Assembly (NCBI RefSeq): GCF_026626705.1
Contig: NZ_JAPNKC010000001.1
Coordinates: forward strand, 11,308,001 to 11,372,000
DNA from: Pyxidicoccus sp. MSG2
GTDB taxonomy: Bacteria; Myxococcota; Myxococcia; Myxococcales; Myxococcaceae
Length of the DNA: 64,000 nt
Direction of reading: 5' to 3'
Shown here in pieces: positions 25,531-35,659 of the stretch. The position numbers and the translations under genes are program-made. Position 1 is the stretch's first letter. Every line of letters begins with the position of its first letter. The notes beneath the pieces were generated by a model. It made no database searches and was not told the DNA's origin. It saw only the letters and a list, made by a program, of their open reading frames with translations.

Positions 25531-28142
25531 TGTTCGGACGCCGATCCCAGAGCGACTTCGAAGACGAGATCCGCGCTCACCTCGAGCTCGAAACGGAGCG
25601 GCTGCGCGCGCAGGGGCTCTCACCCCAGGAGGCCGAGCACGCGGCGCGACGCAATTTCGGCAACGTCGGCAATGTGGGGGATCGATTCCGTGACGCGCAG
25701 TCCTTCGCGTGGGTCCAGAGCCTCGGGCGCGACCTGCGCCACGCCTGTCGGGCGTTGCTTCGCACACCGGGATTCCTCGTCACCGCCGTTGGCACTCTCG
25801 CTCTCGCGCTCGGCGCGGTCGCCGGGATGTTCAACGTCGTCAACGCGGTCCTGCTGCAACCGCTCCCCTTCCAGAATCCGGACCGGCTGGTCTCCGTCGC
25901 CGGCTCCGCTCCGGGATCGGATCTCCCTGAGCGCTTCGACCTCGGGACGGAGTTCTACCTTCATTACAAGGAGCACTCGAAGCTCCTCGATGGCCTCTGC
26001 ATGGCCGGCTCGGGCACATCGACGTTGCGCACGGACAGCCGCGTCGAGCGCATTCCGATGGCATGGGCGACCAACGATCTCTACCCGCTGCTCGGCCTGC
26101 GCCCGCAGCTCGGGCGCCTTCCTGTCCCGGAGGATGATGACGACGTCGTGCTCATCAGCGACCCGCTGTGGAGCAGTTGGTTCGGACGCGATCCATCGAT
26201 CATCGGGAAGTCGTACTTCGTCTCGGACGGCATGAAGCAGATCATTGGTGTCATGCCCCCGGAGTTCCGCTTCCCGAGCGATGACACGATGCTCTGGATC
26301 GCCAGCCCCGTTCGGGTCGAGGAGGTTCGTCCCGGCCAGTTCGGCTCCTTCGTCCTTGCCCGCATGAAGGAAGGAGTGACACGGGAGCAGCTCGCCCTGG
26401 AGTTGACCCGACTCTCCAAGGAGCTGCCCGAGCGCTTCGGCGGCCCACCCAACTACGCCCGTCTGATCGAAAAGCACCGCGCGGTGGTGGAGCCGTTGTT
26501 GGACCGCATGGTGGGGCGCACGGCGCGCACCTCGCTGTGGCTGCTGCTGGGCGCGGTCTTCGTCGTGCTCCTCATCGCCTGCGCCAACGTCGCCAACCTG
26601 TTCCTCGTGCGCGCCGAGGGCCGCGGCCGCGACATGGCAGTCCGCCGAGCCCTCGGAGCGTCGCGGGCGCAGCTCGTTCGGCTCCAGCTCGCGGAGGCGT
26701 TGATGGTGGCGTTCCCCGCGGGCGTCTTCGCCGTGTTTCTCAGCGCGGTGACACTGCCGCTCTTCCTTCGCGCGGCGCCGCAGGGGATTCCGAGGCTCGG
26801 CGCCGCCGCGGGCCTGGATCTCGCGACGGTCGCGGCCACGTTCGGGCTCGTCCTGCTCTCCGTGCTGCTCTCGGGCGCAGTCCCCGCGCTGCGCGCATCA
26901 TCTCCCGACCTCACGAACATGCGTGACGGGGGCCGGGGAACCACGAGCCGCCGTTACTGGGTTCGCAACATGCTGGTGGCCGGGCAGACCGCTCTCGCGC
27001 TGGTGCTGCTCATCTGCTCCGCGCTGCTGATTCAGAGCTTCCAGCGACTGCGCAACGTGGATCCCGGCTACGAAACCGCCGACATCTACACCTTCCAGTT
27101 CGCGCCCGACCAGCAGCACCTCACCGACGGACCCACCTGGGGGCGGCTGCACGCCACCTTCATGGAGCAGCTGCGCGCGCTCCCCGGTGTGACGGCGGTC
27201 GGTATCGTCAATAACATTCCGCTCGACGAAGGAACGGGCACCGGGCGCTTTCTCTCCGACGCCATGTCCGAGGAGGGGGGCGGCGCGCTGCTCGACCGGA
27301 ACTTCACCGCGGGGGACTACTTTCGCGTGATGGGGATCGAGTTGCTGCAAGGACGTGCGTTCACGGCTGACGAAGCGTTCACGCCGAACAACAACGTCAT
27401 CGTCAGCCGTTCGGTGGCCACCCGGCTCTGGCCTGGCGAGAGTCCCCTGGGCCAGCGTATCCGTCGCGTCAGCAGCGACAACACGGCTGTACCCTTTACC
27501 GTCGTCGGCGTGGTGGAGGACGTGAAGCAGGATGATTGGCGCGATGCCGGTGAGGCAGTCGTCTACTTCCCGCTCACCGGTCCGACTCCGGGTTCGTGGA
27601 GCATGAGCTCGCCGGCGTACGTTCTCAAATCGGCGCGCGCCGCGACGCTGCAGCGCGAGGTGCGCGAGCTGGTACGCCAGCTTGCCCCCGAGGCTCCGGT
27701 GTACCGCGAGTACACGATGGAGTTCCTGGCGCGACGGTCCACGCAGGAGTTGTCGTTCACGATGTTGACGCTCGGTGTGATGTCCGCGCTCGCGTTGATC
27801 CTCGGCGCGGTGGGACTCTACGGTGTGCTGTCGTACGTCGTCGCCGCGCGGACGCGCGAGATCGGCGTGCGCATGGCCCTCGGCGCGACGCCGGGGCGCG
27901 TGCGCAGACAGGTGGTGTCGCAGGGGACGAAGGTCGTTCTCATCGGCGTGGTCATCGGCGTCACCGTGGCCCTCGCGTCCACGCGCTTCCTCGGCGCGCT
28001 GCTCTACGAGGTCCAGGCGCTGGATCCCGTCCTGTTCGCGCTCATGTCGGTCATGATGACCGGCATCGGGATGCTCGCGAGCTACATGCCCGCGCGGCGG
28101 GCGAGCAGCGTCGATCCGATCGTGTCGTTGCGCAGCGACTGA
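25530..28142 (+). CDS. ADOP-type (acidobacterial duplicated orphan permease) FtsX/MacB-like permease
   Basis: 870 residues. Residues 1-60 form the prefix domain seen in this family (FEDEIRAHLELETERLRAQG, EAEHAARRNFGN). Then come a first transmembrane helix (about 82-105), a MacB-type periplasmic domain, FtsX-type helices (about 330-365, 380-410, 430-455), an internal repeat with a helix near 475-500, a second periplasmic domain and three C-terminal helices (about 745-860). This duplicated layout with an adjacent PadR gene and no ATPase gene is characteristic of ADOP proteins known from Acidobacteria and others. Transported substrate unknown; MacB relatives drive tripartite export of peptides or lipoproteins. 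Confidence 0.9.
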   Translation: MFGRRSQSDFEDEIRAHLELETERLRAQGLSPQEAEHAARRNFGNVGNVGDRFRDAQSFAWVQSLGRDLRHACRALLRTPGFLVTAVGTLALALGAVAGMFNVVNAVLLQPLPFQNPDRLVSVAGSAPGSDLPERFDLGTEFYLHYKEHSKLLDGLCMAGSGTSTLRTDSRVERIPMAWATNDLYPLLGLRPQLGRLPVPEDDDDVVLISDPLWSSWFGRDPSIIGKSYFVSDGMKQIIGVMPPEFRFPSDDTMLWIASPVRVEEVRPGQFGSFVLARMKEGVTREQLALELTRLSKELPERFGGPPNYARLIEKHRAVVEPLLDRMVGRTARTSLWLLLGAVFVVLLIACANVANLFLVRAEGRGRDMAVRRALGASRAQLVRLQLAEALMVAFPAGVFAVFLSAVTLPLFLRAAPQGIPRLGAAAGLDLATVAATFGLVLLSVLLSGAVPALRASSPDLTNMRDGGRGTTSRRYWVRNMLVAGQTALALVLLICSALLIQSFQRLRNVDPGYETADIYTFQFAPDQQHLTDGPTWGRLHATFMEQLRALPGVTAVGIVNNIPLDEGTGTGRFLSDAMSEEGGGALLDRNFTAGDYFRVMGIELLQGRAFTADEAFTPNNNVIVSRSVATRLWPGESPLGQRIRRVSSDNTAVPFTVVGVVEDVKQDDWRDAGEAVVYFPLTGPTPGSWSMSSPAYVLKSARAATLQREVRELVRQLAPEAPVYREYTMEFLARRSTQELSFTMLTLGVMSALALILGAVGLYGVLSYVVAARTREIGVRMALGATPGRVRRQVVSQGTKVVLIGVVIGVTVALASTRFLGALLYEVQALDPVLFALMSVMMTGIGMLASYMPARRASSVDPIVSLRSD

Positions 28143-28217
28143 GGTCGAACCGCGCGCGGCTCACGGGTGGGCCATCACCACCAGCGTCGGCGCGCGCTCG
28201 AGCATGCAGCGCACTGA

Positions 28218-28240
28218 GCTCGCTTCGAATCAGAGCGAGC
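28218..28240. terminator. possible bidirectional terminator hairpin
   Basis: GCTCGCT (28218-28224) pairs with AGCGAGC (28234-28240) around the 3' end of the di-haem oxidoreductase gene, between two convergent genes. The stem is only 7 bp and has no T-run. Confidence 0.3.
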
Positions 28241-29630
28241 CGAGGAAGGCCAGCAGCGCCTGTCGGTCCTGGAGGACGAGCCGCGTGTAGCGCTCCTGCG
28301 CGGGCGCGGCTTCTCCTCCATGCCACAGCACGGCCTCCTCGAGGTTCCGGGCCCGCCCGTCGTGCAGGAAGCGAGTGTGGCCGCTCACCGTCGCCGTCAG
28401 GCCGATGCCCCACAGGGGCGGGGTGCGCCACTCCTGACCGGTGGCGAGCCCGTCCGGACGTCCATCCGCCAGGCGCTCGCCCATGTCGTGCAGCAGCAGG
28501 TCCGAGTACGGGAAGATGCGCTGGCGCGACAGCTCCGGGAAGCCGGGGACCTCCGCCGTCTCCAGGGGCCGGTCCACGTGACAGGAGGCGCAGCCGATGG
28601 CGCGGAACACCGCCTTGCCACGCAACACCCCGGGCGAGTCCCAGTCCCGTCGCTTCGGCACGGCCAGCAGCCGCGTGTAGAAGAGGAGCCGCTCCAGGTC
28701 ATAGTCCTTCACGTCGGGCGGCCCGGCGGTGACGGGCGTGCCCTCGGGCTCCTGGGCCCGGGGATAGAGCTCGTTCGTCAGCCCCATGTCCGCCACCAGC
28801 GCGTGGGTCACCTGCTGCGCCAGCGTGGGCTGGTTGGCCTTCCACCCGAAGCGGCCCAGCCGGGGGCGGCGCTCCTTCACGTCCTCCACCTGGTTCGCGC
28901 GTCCGGAGATGCCGTCGCCATCCCGGTCCTCCGGGTCCGCCAGCGCCAGCCAGGTCTCCTCGGGGACGGCCTCCAGGAGCCCCAGGCCGAAGTTGGCGGG
29001 AGACACGCGGGGAGAGAAGGGCGTGCCCGCTTCCAGCGGCCCGAGAGCCAGGTCCTTGAACCGGTAGACGGGGCGGAAGAGGGAGTACGTCTCTCCCGTG
29101 GCGAACGTGCCGGTGAGCTCCTCGTGGCCCACCTCGACGGTGCCCTCGCCCCGGGGCTGGCCCAGCTGGTGGAGATCCAACTGCTCGCCATACACGGGAT
29201 GCGGCCCGGGGCCCGTGGCGGAGCCGAGCTGGATGGCCAGCGACACCTGGGGCTCGGCGGGTGAGAGGGGAGGGCGCCCGCGCCCGTCCTTCACGTGGCA
29301 CGTCATGCAGGAGTTCGCGCTGAAGAGGGGGCCCAGTCCGGGGAGATGGCCGGGGTCGCTCCAGTCGCGGTCGAAGACGCGCTTGCCCAGGTGGAACTCC
29401 GGCCAGCGCGAGCGGTCCATGTTCGGCGGCGAGCGACCGAAGGCGTTGCGCCCCGCGTCCGTCACCGTGGTGGCGCCCCCCGGCAGCTCCTCGCCTGGCT
29501 CCACCGCGACGTCGAGCGCTCCCAGCACCAGGGGCGGTGGCAGGGGACGACGCCCCGCGTGCGCCCACACGGCGGCGGTGAGCACCAGCGCTCCGAGGGG
29601 AATGCCCAACAGGTACAGCCGCCGGCTCAT
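28230..29630 (-). CDS. di-haem oxidoreductase (DHOR/thiol oxidoreductase-like, CCP-related)
   Basis: 466 residues, with an N-terminal signal/anchor segment (residues 5-23). Two c-type haem motifs are present: CMTCH at 108-112 and CASCH near 347-351. Family hallmarks include GPLFSANSC, the DGDGISGRAN loop and the C-terminal FLHDGRARNLEEAVLWHGGEA motif, all typical of the DHOR family (related to MauG/cytochrome c peroxidase). The protein is expected in the periplasm and to perform a redox reaction; the natural substrate of the family is poorly known. It converges with the permease gene; upstream on the same strand is a lipoprotein gene 94 bp away. Confidence 0.9.
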   Translation of the reverse strand: MSRRLYLLGIPLGALVLTAAVWAHAGRRPLPPPLVLGALDVAVEPGEELPGGATTVTDAGRNAFGRSPPNMDRSRWPEFHLGKRVFDRDWSDPGHLPGLGPLFSANSCMTCHVKDGRGRPPLSPAEPQVSLAIQLGSATGPGPHPVYGEQLDLHQLGQPRGEGTVEVGHEELTGTFATGETYSLFRPVYRFKDLALGPLEAGTPFSPRVSPANFGLGLLEAVPEETWLALADPEDRDGDGISGRANQVEDVKERRPRLGRFGWKANQPTLAQQVTHALVADMGLTNELYPRAQEPEGTPVTAGPPDVKDYDLERLLFYTRLLAVPKRRDWDSPGVLRGKAVFRAIGCASCHVDRPLETAEVPGFPELSRQRIFPYSDLLLHDMGERLADGRPDGLATGQEWRTPPLWGIGLTATVSGHTRFLHDGRARNLEEAVLWHGGEAAPAQERYTRLVLQDRQALLAFLGSL

Positions 29631-29724
29631 CGGGTGGCTCCAGGGATGCGGGAGACGACACCGGGCGGGCCCAATGTGGCACCCGCCCGGCGTCAGGCCC
29701 GTGCTCGAGGCACGGGCGGGGCGA

Positions 29725-30549
29725 CTACTTCGCCGCCGGCACGAAGGACTCGCCCAGGATGTTCATCCCCTGCGCGGTCGCCTTCACGTCGATGCCCGTG
29801 AAGCCGTTGTACGGGTAGTGGCCGTCCTCGATCTCCTCCACGAACTCCACGGTGTCGCCGGTGAGCACCTTGCCGTCATCCAGCGTCACCGAGAACGTGG
29901 TGCCCTTGGTGCGCAGGCGCCAGCCGCACGCGCCCACGTTGTCCGGGGCGGCGGGCTTCTCGCCGTTCTTCCCCCAGATGATGTCAATCTCGTAGAAGTC
30001 GGCGACCGCCACCAGCCAGCGGATGAAGTCCCGCCAGTTGTTGAACACGATCATCCGGTTGGCGGGGTTCGAGGACGAGCCCTGGAGCACGCCGTCGCGG
30101 TAGACGTTCATCCGGTAGGGGGAGCCGCCCGGCGAGCCGCTGAACGTCGGGGTGATGTTCGCGGTGTCCGTCCCACGGCCCGGCGTCACGCGCAGCGAGC
30201 TGACCACCTGGTCGCCCGAGCGCGCGTCCAGCTGCAGCGCGCCCGAGGTGCTGCCGAACTTGATCTCCGTCGCCTGCGTCCAGCTGGAGGCCCGCGCGAA
30301 GCTGCTCGCGACACCGTCCGTCTTCACGCTGCGCAGCCCGCCCACGGCCAGCCCCTGCTCCGTCGGCGCCAGCTGCGCGTTACCCAGCGCGCAGCTGTTG
30401 ATGCCGTTGAACCGGCCTACGCACTGCGACTCCACACCGGACTCCTGCGTGGCCACGTCGCCGTTCGCCGTGGGCTCCTCGCCCTGACAACCCGACATCA
30501 CGCTCAGAAGCGCCGCCGCGAAAAGACGGCCCATCATCTTCAGCTGCAT
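29725..30549 (-). CDS. predicted lipoprotein of unknown function
   Basis: 274 residues from ATG 30549, preceded by GAGGTAGG at good spacing. Lipobox MSGC at residues 18-21. No domain recognised. The mature part has two Cys pairs (CVGRFNGINSC and a late CGWRL), Gly/Ser/Thr-rich beta sequence and a conserved-looking acidic tail (TVEFVEEIEDGHYPYNGFTGID). It is oriented with the di-haem oxidoreductase gene and could be its partner, but nothing in the sequence shows this. Confidence 0.72.
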   Translation of the reverse strand: MQLKMMGRLFAAALLSVMSGCQGEEPTANGDVATQESGVESQCVGRFNGINSCALGNAQLAPTEQGLAVGGLRSVKTDGVASSFARASSWTQATEIKFGSTSGALQLDARSGDQVVSSLRVTPGRGTDTANITPTFSGSPGGSPYRMNVYRDGVLQGSSSNPANRMIVFNNWRDFIRWLVAVADFYEIDIIWGKNGEKPAAPDNVGACGWRLRTKGTTFSVTLDDGKVLTGDTVEFVEEIEDGHYPYNGFTGIDVKATAQGMNILGESFVPAAK

Positions 30550-31040
30550 GGATTTACCTACCTCTTGAATAGGGGAAGACCCTGCTCCGCCGGGAGAGCG
30601 CTGCATCCGGTGCCGGCCCAGCCCGAATGCTCTCCATTGGCGGCCTGCCATCCCTACTGCACCCTGCATGCCAGCCCCGCTGGCATGTTTCACTTCCTCT
30701 GTATCAGCAAGGAATTGAGTCTCCGAGCCGCCACCGCTGTAGCGCATGGCGTTACAGCCCGGCGTGAGATGTATCGCTTCTTGCTACAGGCCGAGTGGCA
30801 GGGCGAGACATCGACACATTCCATCCATGTGACAGGTATCCGAGGTTGTCTGGGTATGGATGTCGCGGATTCCAAGAAACCTTGAGAGGAGTGCCGCTCG
30901 CAGGAGGGATCCGGGGCTCCATCCTGTCATGGGACCCCAGGGGCTCACGCAGCGTAAGAGCCAGCCTCGCTCCGGGTGATGCCCCCACCTTCCGCGCGGC
31001 CTGGGTTGGAGCTCGCCGCTCGCCCAGGCCCGCACGTTCC
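30550..31040. other. 491-bp intergenic region without a recognisable gene
   Basis: Lies upstream of the lipoprotein gene ending at 29725 and downstream of the metalloprotease gene. It is somewhat richer in A/T than the surroundings between about 30690 and 30860. I see no convincing ORF with a ribosome binding site, no tRNA, no long inverted repeat and no T-tailed hairpin. It probably holds the promoter and leader of the 274-residue lipoprotein gene. Confidence 0.5.
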
Positions 31041-33275
31041 TCAGTTGAAGTACGGTGATGTTGCCTGGACCAGTCGGCTGACCAGGTCCTCGGCGTCCAT
31101 CCGCGCCTGCCCGGAGAGCCCCGGCAGGGACGCCTCCACGACGTCACGCGCCTCGCGCAGCAAGGTGAAGGCCTCGTACGTCTGGAGCTTCTTCAGGATG
31201 TCGATGGCCGTGCGGCGCGTGGCCCGGCTGCGCACGCCGTCCACGTTGAGCAGGTTGCCACGCAGTTGCCCCAGCAGCACGGGTGTGAAGAGGGAATTGG
31301 GCTGCGGGTCCGCCGACATGAAGAGGCCTCGGGTCCTGGCGTTGTCCAGGTACAGGCGCTGGAGGATTCGCCGGGACTGGGCATCCGCCCTGTCGCCGTA
31401 GCCCGGGAACGCCGCCAGGGTCTCCGGAGGAATGGGGGCGAGCAGCCCCTCCGTGGCGATGTTCCAGGCCCGCAGCTTCTCCTGGGTGGAGCGGCCCGAG
31501 CGCACGTATTGCAACACGCTATTGAGGAGCGCGTCGGCCGGAGGCGGGGCTCCCGTCTCCAGCGTCGCGCGGAGCTTCTCCCGGTACGCCGTGCCATAGA
31601 AGAGCTCGAGCGGGTTCGAGGTGGTGTCAGTTTGGTTGCAGTCCACGTCCAGCCAGCGGTCATCATCCGTGCAGAACGCCTCTTCCGGCAGGTGGGAGGA
31701 CAGCCCGTAGAGGTAGCGGATGGCGGACACGTCATAGGGCCCCACTCCGCCCCCCCGGTAGGCCTGTTCCGGCAGGTATGTGTATTCCATCACCGAGGAG
31801 GAGGGGAACGTCAGGGAGCCCTTGAAGTTGTGTCGCAGGCCCAGCGTGTGGCCAATCTCATGCATCACCACGTCCGTGAAGATGCGCTCCACGCGCTCCT
31901 TGGGCGTCAGGGGCGGCAGCGTCTCCGCGAGCCCGGCGACGACGGGGGCCGCGGCTCCCGCCAGTGCCTCCGAGGCGTCCAGCTCGCACAGCCGCTCGGG
32001 CGTCATGCCGTTCCACGACAGCTCGAGCCGGGGACGGGAAGCGACCCCCGCTTCCGGCATCACGGGCTCCGCCTCTCCCCCCGCCACCGCCACGTCCAGC
32101 CAGGCGATGGGGAGGTACACGTTGGCACCGAGAATCTCCCCGGTGTTCGGGTTGGCGCGGAAGTCCGCGCGCGCGGAAGTGTAGCTCGGGTCGGGGTCGA
32201 AGAAGATGGAGTTCAGGTCCAGGTCCCCGAGGGACTCGCCCTGCCGCGCCACCCGGACGGAGAGCGCCTGGAAGCCGAAGGCCTCGTTCCAATGCTCCAC
32301 GCCCCGCTTCACCGCGCCGATGATGTCGTAGCCGCGATAGCGCGGGTCCTGCTGCACCTTCACCAGCGTGTCTGAGATTACCCAGGCGATGGGCTTCATC
32401 CCCGGCCGGATGTTCCACTTGATGGGTACCTCCTGGGTGAGCAGGCCACTGTTGGGGATGAGCCGCGGCTTGCTGAGGAAGTAGTGCGTGAGCGGCGGCG
32501 CGGGGGGCGTCGTGAAGCCCGCACCTTCCTGGTAGCGCTTCAGCTCGAGAGCCAGCGTCGCGGTGACTCGAGGGGGGACGTAGGCCTCCGCGATGTAGGG
32601 CTGCGCATGGCCGGTGACGAGCTTCTCGAAGGCGATGCCGGTGTCCAGCTTCCGGAAGCGCCGCGCGAAGGCCAGCTCGACCTCGAACCCGGCGTCGTAG
32701 GTGGATCCCAGGTCGTCCATTCCCATGAGGCGGTCCAGGCCCGCGGCAGGGTCGAAGAGGATGTAGTCCTCCGAGCCCGGCAGCCGGTTGAAGGTGGCAT
32801 CGTCGGTGATGACGGGCCACGCCTCGATGATCTCGTCCGGCTTGAACAGCTCGCTGCGCACCTTGGTGTCATCCACGTCGAACGCATACAGCTTGCCGTT
32901 CTGCACCTGGAAGGACACCACGCGTGCGCCCATCGACCAGACGACGTTGCCGAAGGCGTCCACCGGGGTGTCCTGCTTCAGGAAGGCAGACATGAACCAG
33001 CGCTGGCCCAGCTCCTTCTTGCGGAGCGCGAGGTAGAACGTCCCGTTTCCCTCCGCGTTGCGCGTCTCCGGCGTCACGCCGAGTCCCAGGCGCAGGCGCT
33101 CCCACGACTCGGGGCTCAGCTCGCGAGACACCGCGACGAAGGGCCCTTCGAGCAATGAGCCGGAGCGCTCCACCGCGCGGGTCGCCCCGTCGTCACAGGC
33201 ACTGGTCATCCACAGGGATAGCGTCCAAAGCAGGCACAGCAGGCCGCGTGGCGCGGCCATTCCGGGTCTCGACAT
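31041..33275 (-). CDS. lipoprotein zinc metalloprotease (metzincin-like)
   Basis: 744 residues. Start ATG 33275 follows GGAAGGGG. Signal peptide with lipobox TSAC (residues 24-27). The active site is VVMHEIGHTLGLRHNFKGS: His472, Glu473, His476 and His482 match HExxHxxGxxH, and SSSVMEY about 20 residues later is the Met-turn. The preceding ~450 residues include strand-rich and TLALELKRY-type segments similar to the zinc-dependent metalloproteases with DUF5117-like N-termini; about 200 helical residues follow. Expected to be anchored to a membrane and to hydrolyse extracellular or periplasmic proteins. It stands alone; neighbours lie more than 180 bp away. Confidence 0.9.
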   Translation of the reverse strand: MSRPGMAAPRGLLCLLWTLSLWMTSACDDGATRAVERSGSLLEGPFVAVSRELSPESWERLRLGLGVTPETRNAEGNGTFYLALRKKELGQRWFMSAFLKQDTPVDAFGNVVWSMGARVVSFQVQNGKLYAFDVDDTKVRSELFKPDEIIEAWPVITDDATFNRLPGSEDYILFDPAAGLDRLMGMDDLGSTYDAGFEVELAFARRFRKLDTGIAFEKLVTGHAQPYIAEAYVPPRVTATLALELKRYQEGAGFTTPPAPPLTHYFLSKPRLIPNSGLLTQEVPIKWNIRPGMKPIAWVISDTLVKVQQDPRYRGYDIIGAVKRGVEHWNEAFGFQALSVRVARQGESLGDLDLNSIFFDPDPSYTSARADFRANPNTGEILGANVYLPIAWLDVAVAGGEAEPVMPEAGVASRPRLELSWNGMTPERLCELDASEALAGAAAPVVAGLAETLPPLTPKERVERIFTDVVMHEIGHTLGLRHNFKGSLTFPSSSVMEYTYLPEQAYRGGGVGPYDVSAIRYLYGLSSHLPEEAFCTDDDRWLDVDCNQTDTTSNPLELFYGTAYREKLRATLETGAPPPADALLNSVLQYVRSGRSTQEKLRAWNIATEGLLAPIPPETLAAFPGYGDRADAQSRRILQRLYLDNARTRGLFMSADPQPNSLFTPVLLGQLRGNLLNVDGVRSRATRRTAIDILKKLQTYEAFTLLREARDVVEASLPGLSGQARMDAEDLVSRLVQATSPYFN

Positions 33276-33457
33276 GGTGTTTCCCCTTCCGCACCGCGTC
33301 TGGAGGCCGTTGCGGTATGGGACGAATGCCCGTCACGCGGAGACATATCGATGCAGGTGGAAACGCATGACAAATGCACGGCAGTTTCACACCGTGGCAC
33401 GCTTGGCGCTCTCGAGGCTTCGCGGCTTGATCCGCCGGGTCGTTGAGGACAGCCAGC

Positions 33458-33940
33458 TCAGGGCTCGGGGAAGCCGTCGCGCACCCACGCGTTGGCGGCG
33501 TCTCTGTTGAACTTGAAGTTCGCGGGCACGCGATGCTTCGCGACGGTCACGCCCGCGTCGTCGATGGCCGAGAGCAGCGCGTGGGGCTCATACTCATCGG
33601 CCACGAGCTCGAGCCGGACCTCGTACCAGCGGCCCTCCCAGGCGATGGAGAGCTTCTTGGTCATGGCCTGGTCGCGCTGTCGCGCGGAGCGGTCGAGGAC
33701 CTCCGAGGCCGTTTTCACGAAGGTCGCGAAGGCCGGCGCATCGAAGGGCTTGGGGTTCTTCTTGTCGCGGCCCATCACCCACGGACTGATGAGGACGGGC
33801 TCGGGGATTCCCTGCTTGCGGATTTCCACGGCCCAGCCGTCGTCCTCCTCGTTCTTGATGACCCTGGCCGTCCAGCCGTTCTTCCGCCAGAACGTGGGCT
33901 CCATCACTTCGGGCTCGGCAGGCGTTCGCTCGTCGCTCAT
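33458..33940 (-). CDS. small conserved-looking cytosolic protein
   Basis: 160 residues, no signal peptide, acidic N-terminus (MSDERTPAEPEVMEP) then a strand-rich, Trp-containing domain (FWRKNGWTARVIKNEEDDGWAVEI; WEGRWYEVRLELVADEYEPHALLSAID). GAGGAG precedes the start at normal spacing. I do not recognise a family. The pattern of alternating strands and the KFNRDAANAWVRDG tail suggest a compact alpha/beta binding protein. It is transcribed separately and divergently from the DUF3943-like gene. Confidence 0.72.
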   Translation of the reverse strand: MSDERTPAEPEVMEPTFWRKNGWTARVIKNEEDDGWAVEIRKQGIPEPVLISPWVMGRDKKNPKPFDAPAFATFVKTASEVLDRSARQRDQAMTKKLSIAWEGRWYEVRLELVADEYEPHALLSAIDDAGVTVAKHRVPANFKFNRDAANAWVRDGFPEP

Positions 33941-34173
33941 GGGTGCTCCTCATACCCTCCGATGGCCATCAATTCGCCAGAGAAGTTGCCGCCCCATCCC
34001 GTCTTGTCCCGTTCTCATCGGAGGGGCAGGTGGAGGAGCGGGGGTGGGGCGTACCGGCGGAGGGAGCAGGGGGTCGTCGTCGATAGCCGACTCCCACTGC
34101 CTCTGCCCCGGAAGGCAGGGCGCCCCTCGGGCGGACCGTGCCTACCGTGGCGATTCGCGACGTGGAGCCGGGC

Positions 34174-35568
34174 ATGGGGACGGGTGGACGTGGGCGCGGG
34201 CCATGGAGGCCGAGAGGCATCCTGCTCATCTCGGGACTGCTGGGGGGCCTGGCTGGGAGCGCGCGCGCCGAGGAGCGCACGCCGCCACCGGATGCTCCTC
34301 TCCGAGAGAAGAAGGAGCGCCACCCCTGGCTCACCGTGGCCGAGGTCACCGGCATCAATCTCACCCTCTGGGCGTTTGACCGGTACGTGACGGGCAAGTC
34401 GTGGGCTCGGGTGGACCTGCACACGTGGAAGTCCAACCTGAGTACGGGCTTCGTGTGGGATGACGACCCTTTCTCCGAGAACCAGTTCGCGCACCCGTAT
34501 GCGGGCAGCCTGTACTTCAACGCCGCGCGCGACAACGGCTTCTCGTTCCTGGGGGCGACTCCCTTCACGCTCCTGGGGAGTCTCCAGTGGGAGTTGTTCG
34601 CGGAGAACGACCCCGCATCCATCAACGACATCATCAACACGACACTGGGCGGCATGGCGCTGGGAGAGGCGCTCTACCGACTGTCCTCCCTGGTGCTCGA
34701 CACCCAGGCCACGGGACGCGAGCGGTTCGGGCGCGAGCTGGCCGGGGCCATGCTCAGCCCCATCCGCGGATTCAACCGGCTCGTGCGCGGAGACCTGTCG
34801 CGCCATGAGCCCACGCCGAAGGACTGGCGGCCGGAGTCCTTCGCGAGCTGGGGCTCGGCGGGATACCTGAGGCTCGCGGACGGCACGTCGCTCGGGCGGG
34901 GGGAGAACCAGTTCTTCGCCCAGTTCGGCCTTCGCTACGGGGACGCCTTCCGTGGCGACGTACACAAGCCCTTCGATGCCTTCGAGGGGTATGTCCGACT
35001 CACCACCAAGGAGCACAGCGTGGTGAGCCACGCGCGGCTGACGGGCGTGCTCGCCGCGCACACGCTCCACTGGACCGAGCAGGATGCGTTGCGCCTGGGC
35101 CTGTTCCAGGAACTCGGCTACATGGACACGCTCGCGTACGAGCTCGGAGGTCAGTCGCTCGCGGCGGGACTGCTCCACCAGCGAACCCTGGGCCGGGACT
35201 CGAAGCTGAAGCTGGCACTGATGGTGGTGGGCGACGTCCTCGTGGGCATCTCCTCCGAGCACACCGGCTCCGCGGACCGGAACTACGACTACGGGCCCGG
35301 CGTGGGGCTCCAGTTCCAGGCCTGCTACTCACGCGACGGTTGGGACATCGTCACCCTGGAAGCGGGGGTCTCCCATATCGACGCGGTGAGCGGCCCGGGA
35401 GGCGTGCACCGCGTGCATATCGGCCAGCTCCAGGTCGACGTGCCCGTGCGAGGGCGGCTGGGCCTGGGCTCGGAGGTGAACTACTTCCGGCGCCACAGTC
35501 GCTTCCATGCCTTCCCGGACGTGCGCAAGGACGCCTACGAGCTGCGCGTCTTCGTGTCGTTGCACTGA
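34174..35568 (+). CDS. outer-membrane/periplasmic protein, DUF3943-like
   Basis: 464 residues from ATG 34174, chosen because GGAG lies six bases upstream; an in-frame GTG at 34138 has poor spacing. Signal peptide about residues 14-32 (GILLISGLLGGLAGSARA). The region NLTLWAFDRYVTGKSWA...NQFAHPYAGSLYFNAARDNGFSF is typical of DUF3943, a domain in proteins with a short helical N-terminal part followed by a beta-barrel. The C-terminal ~230 residues alternate hydrophobic and polar residues in long strands (GENQFFAQFGLRYGDAF, VSHARLTGVLAAHTLHW, AYELRVFVSLH), consistent with an outer-membrane barrel. Function unknown. Confidence 0.78.
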   Translation: MGTGGRGRGPWRPRGILLISGLLGGLAGSARAEERTPPPDAPLREKKERHPWLTVAEVTGINLTLWAFDRYVTGKSWARVDLHTWKSNLSTGFVWDDDPFSENQFAHPYAGSLYFNAARDNGFSFLGATPFTLLGSLQWELFAENDPASINDIINTTLGGMALGEALYRLSSLVLDTQATGRERFGRELAGAMLSPIRGFNRLVRGDLSRHEPTPKDWRPESFASWGSAGYLRLADGTSLGRGENQFFAQFGLRYGDAFRGDVHKPFDAFEGYVRLTTKEHSVVSHARLTGVLAAHTLHWTEQDALRLGLFQELGYMDTLAYELGGQSLAAGLLHQRTLGRDSKLKLALMVVGDVLVGISSEHTGSADRNYDYGPGVGLQFQACYSRDGWDIVTLEAGVSHIDAVSGPGGVHRVHIGQLQVDVPVRGRLGLGSEVNYFRRHSRFHAFPDVRKDAYELRVFVSLH

Positions 35569-35659
35569 GGCACGGGCCTCGCGCGTCTGTGTCGGGTGGT
35601 GCGCCGTGGCAACGGGTTATGGTGGATTTTTTGCGCCGCCGACACCCTTGGAGTGACCG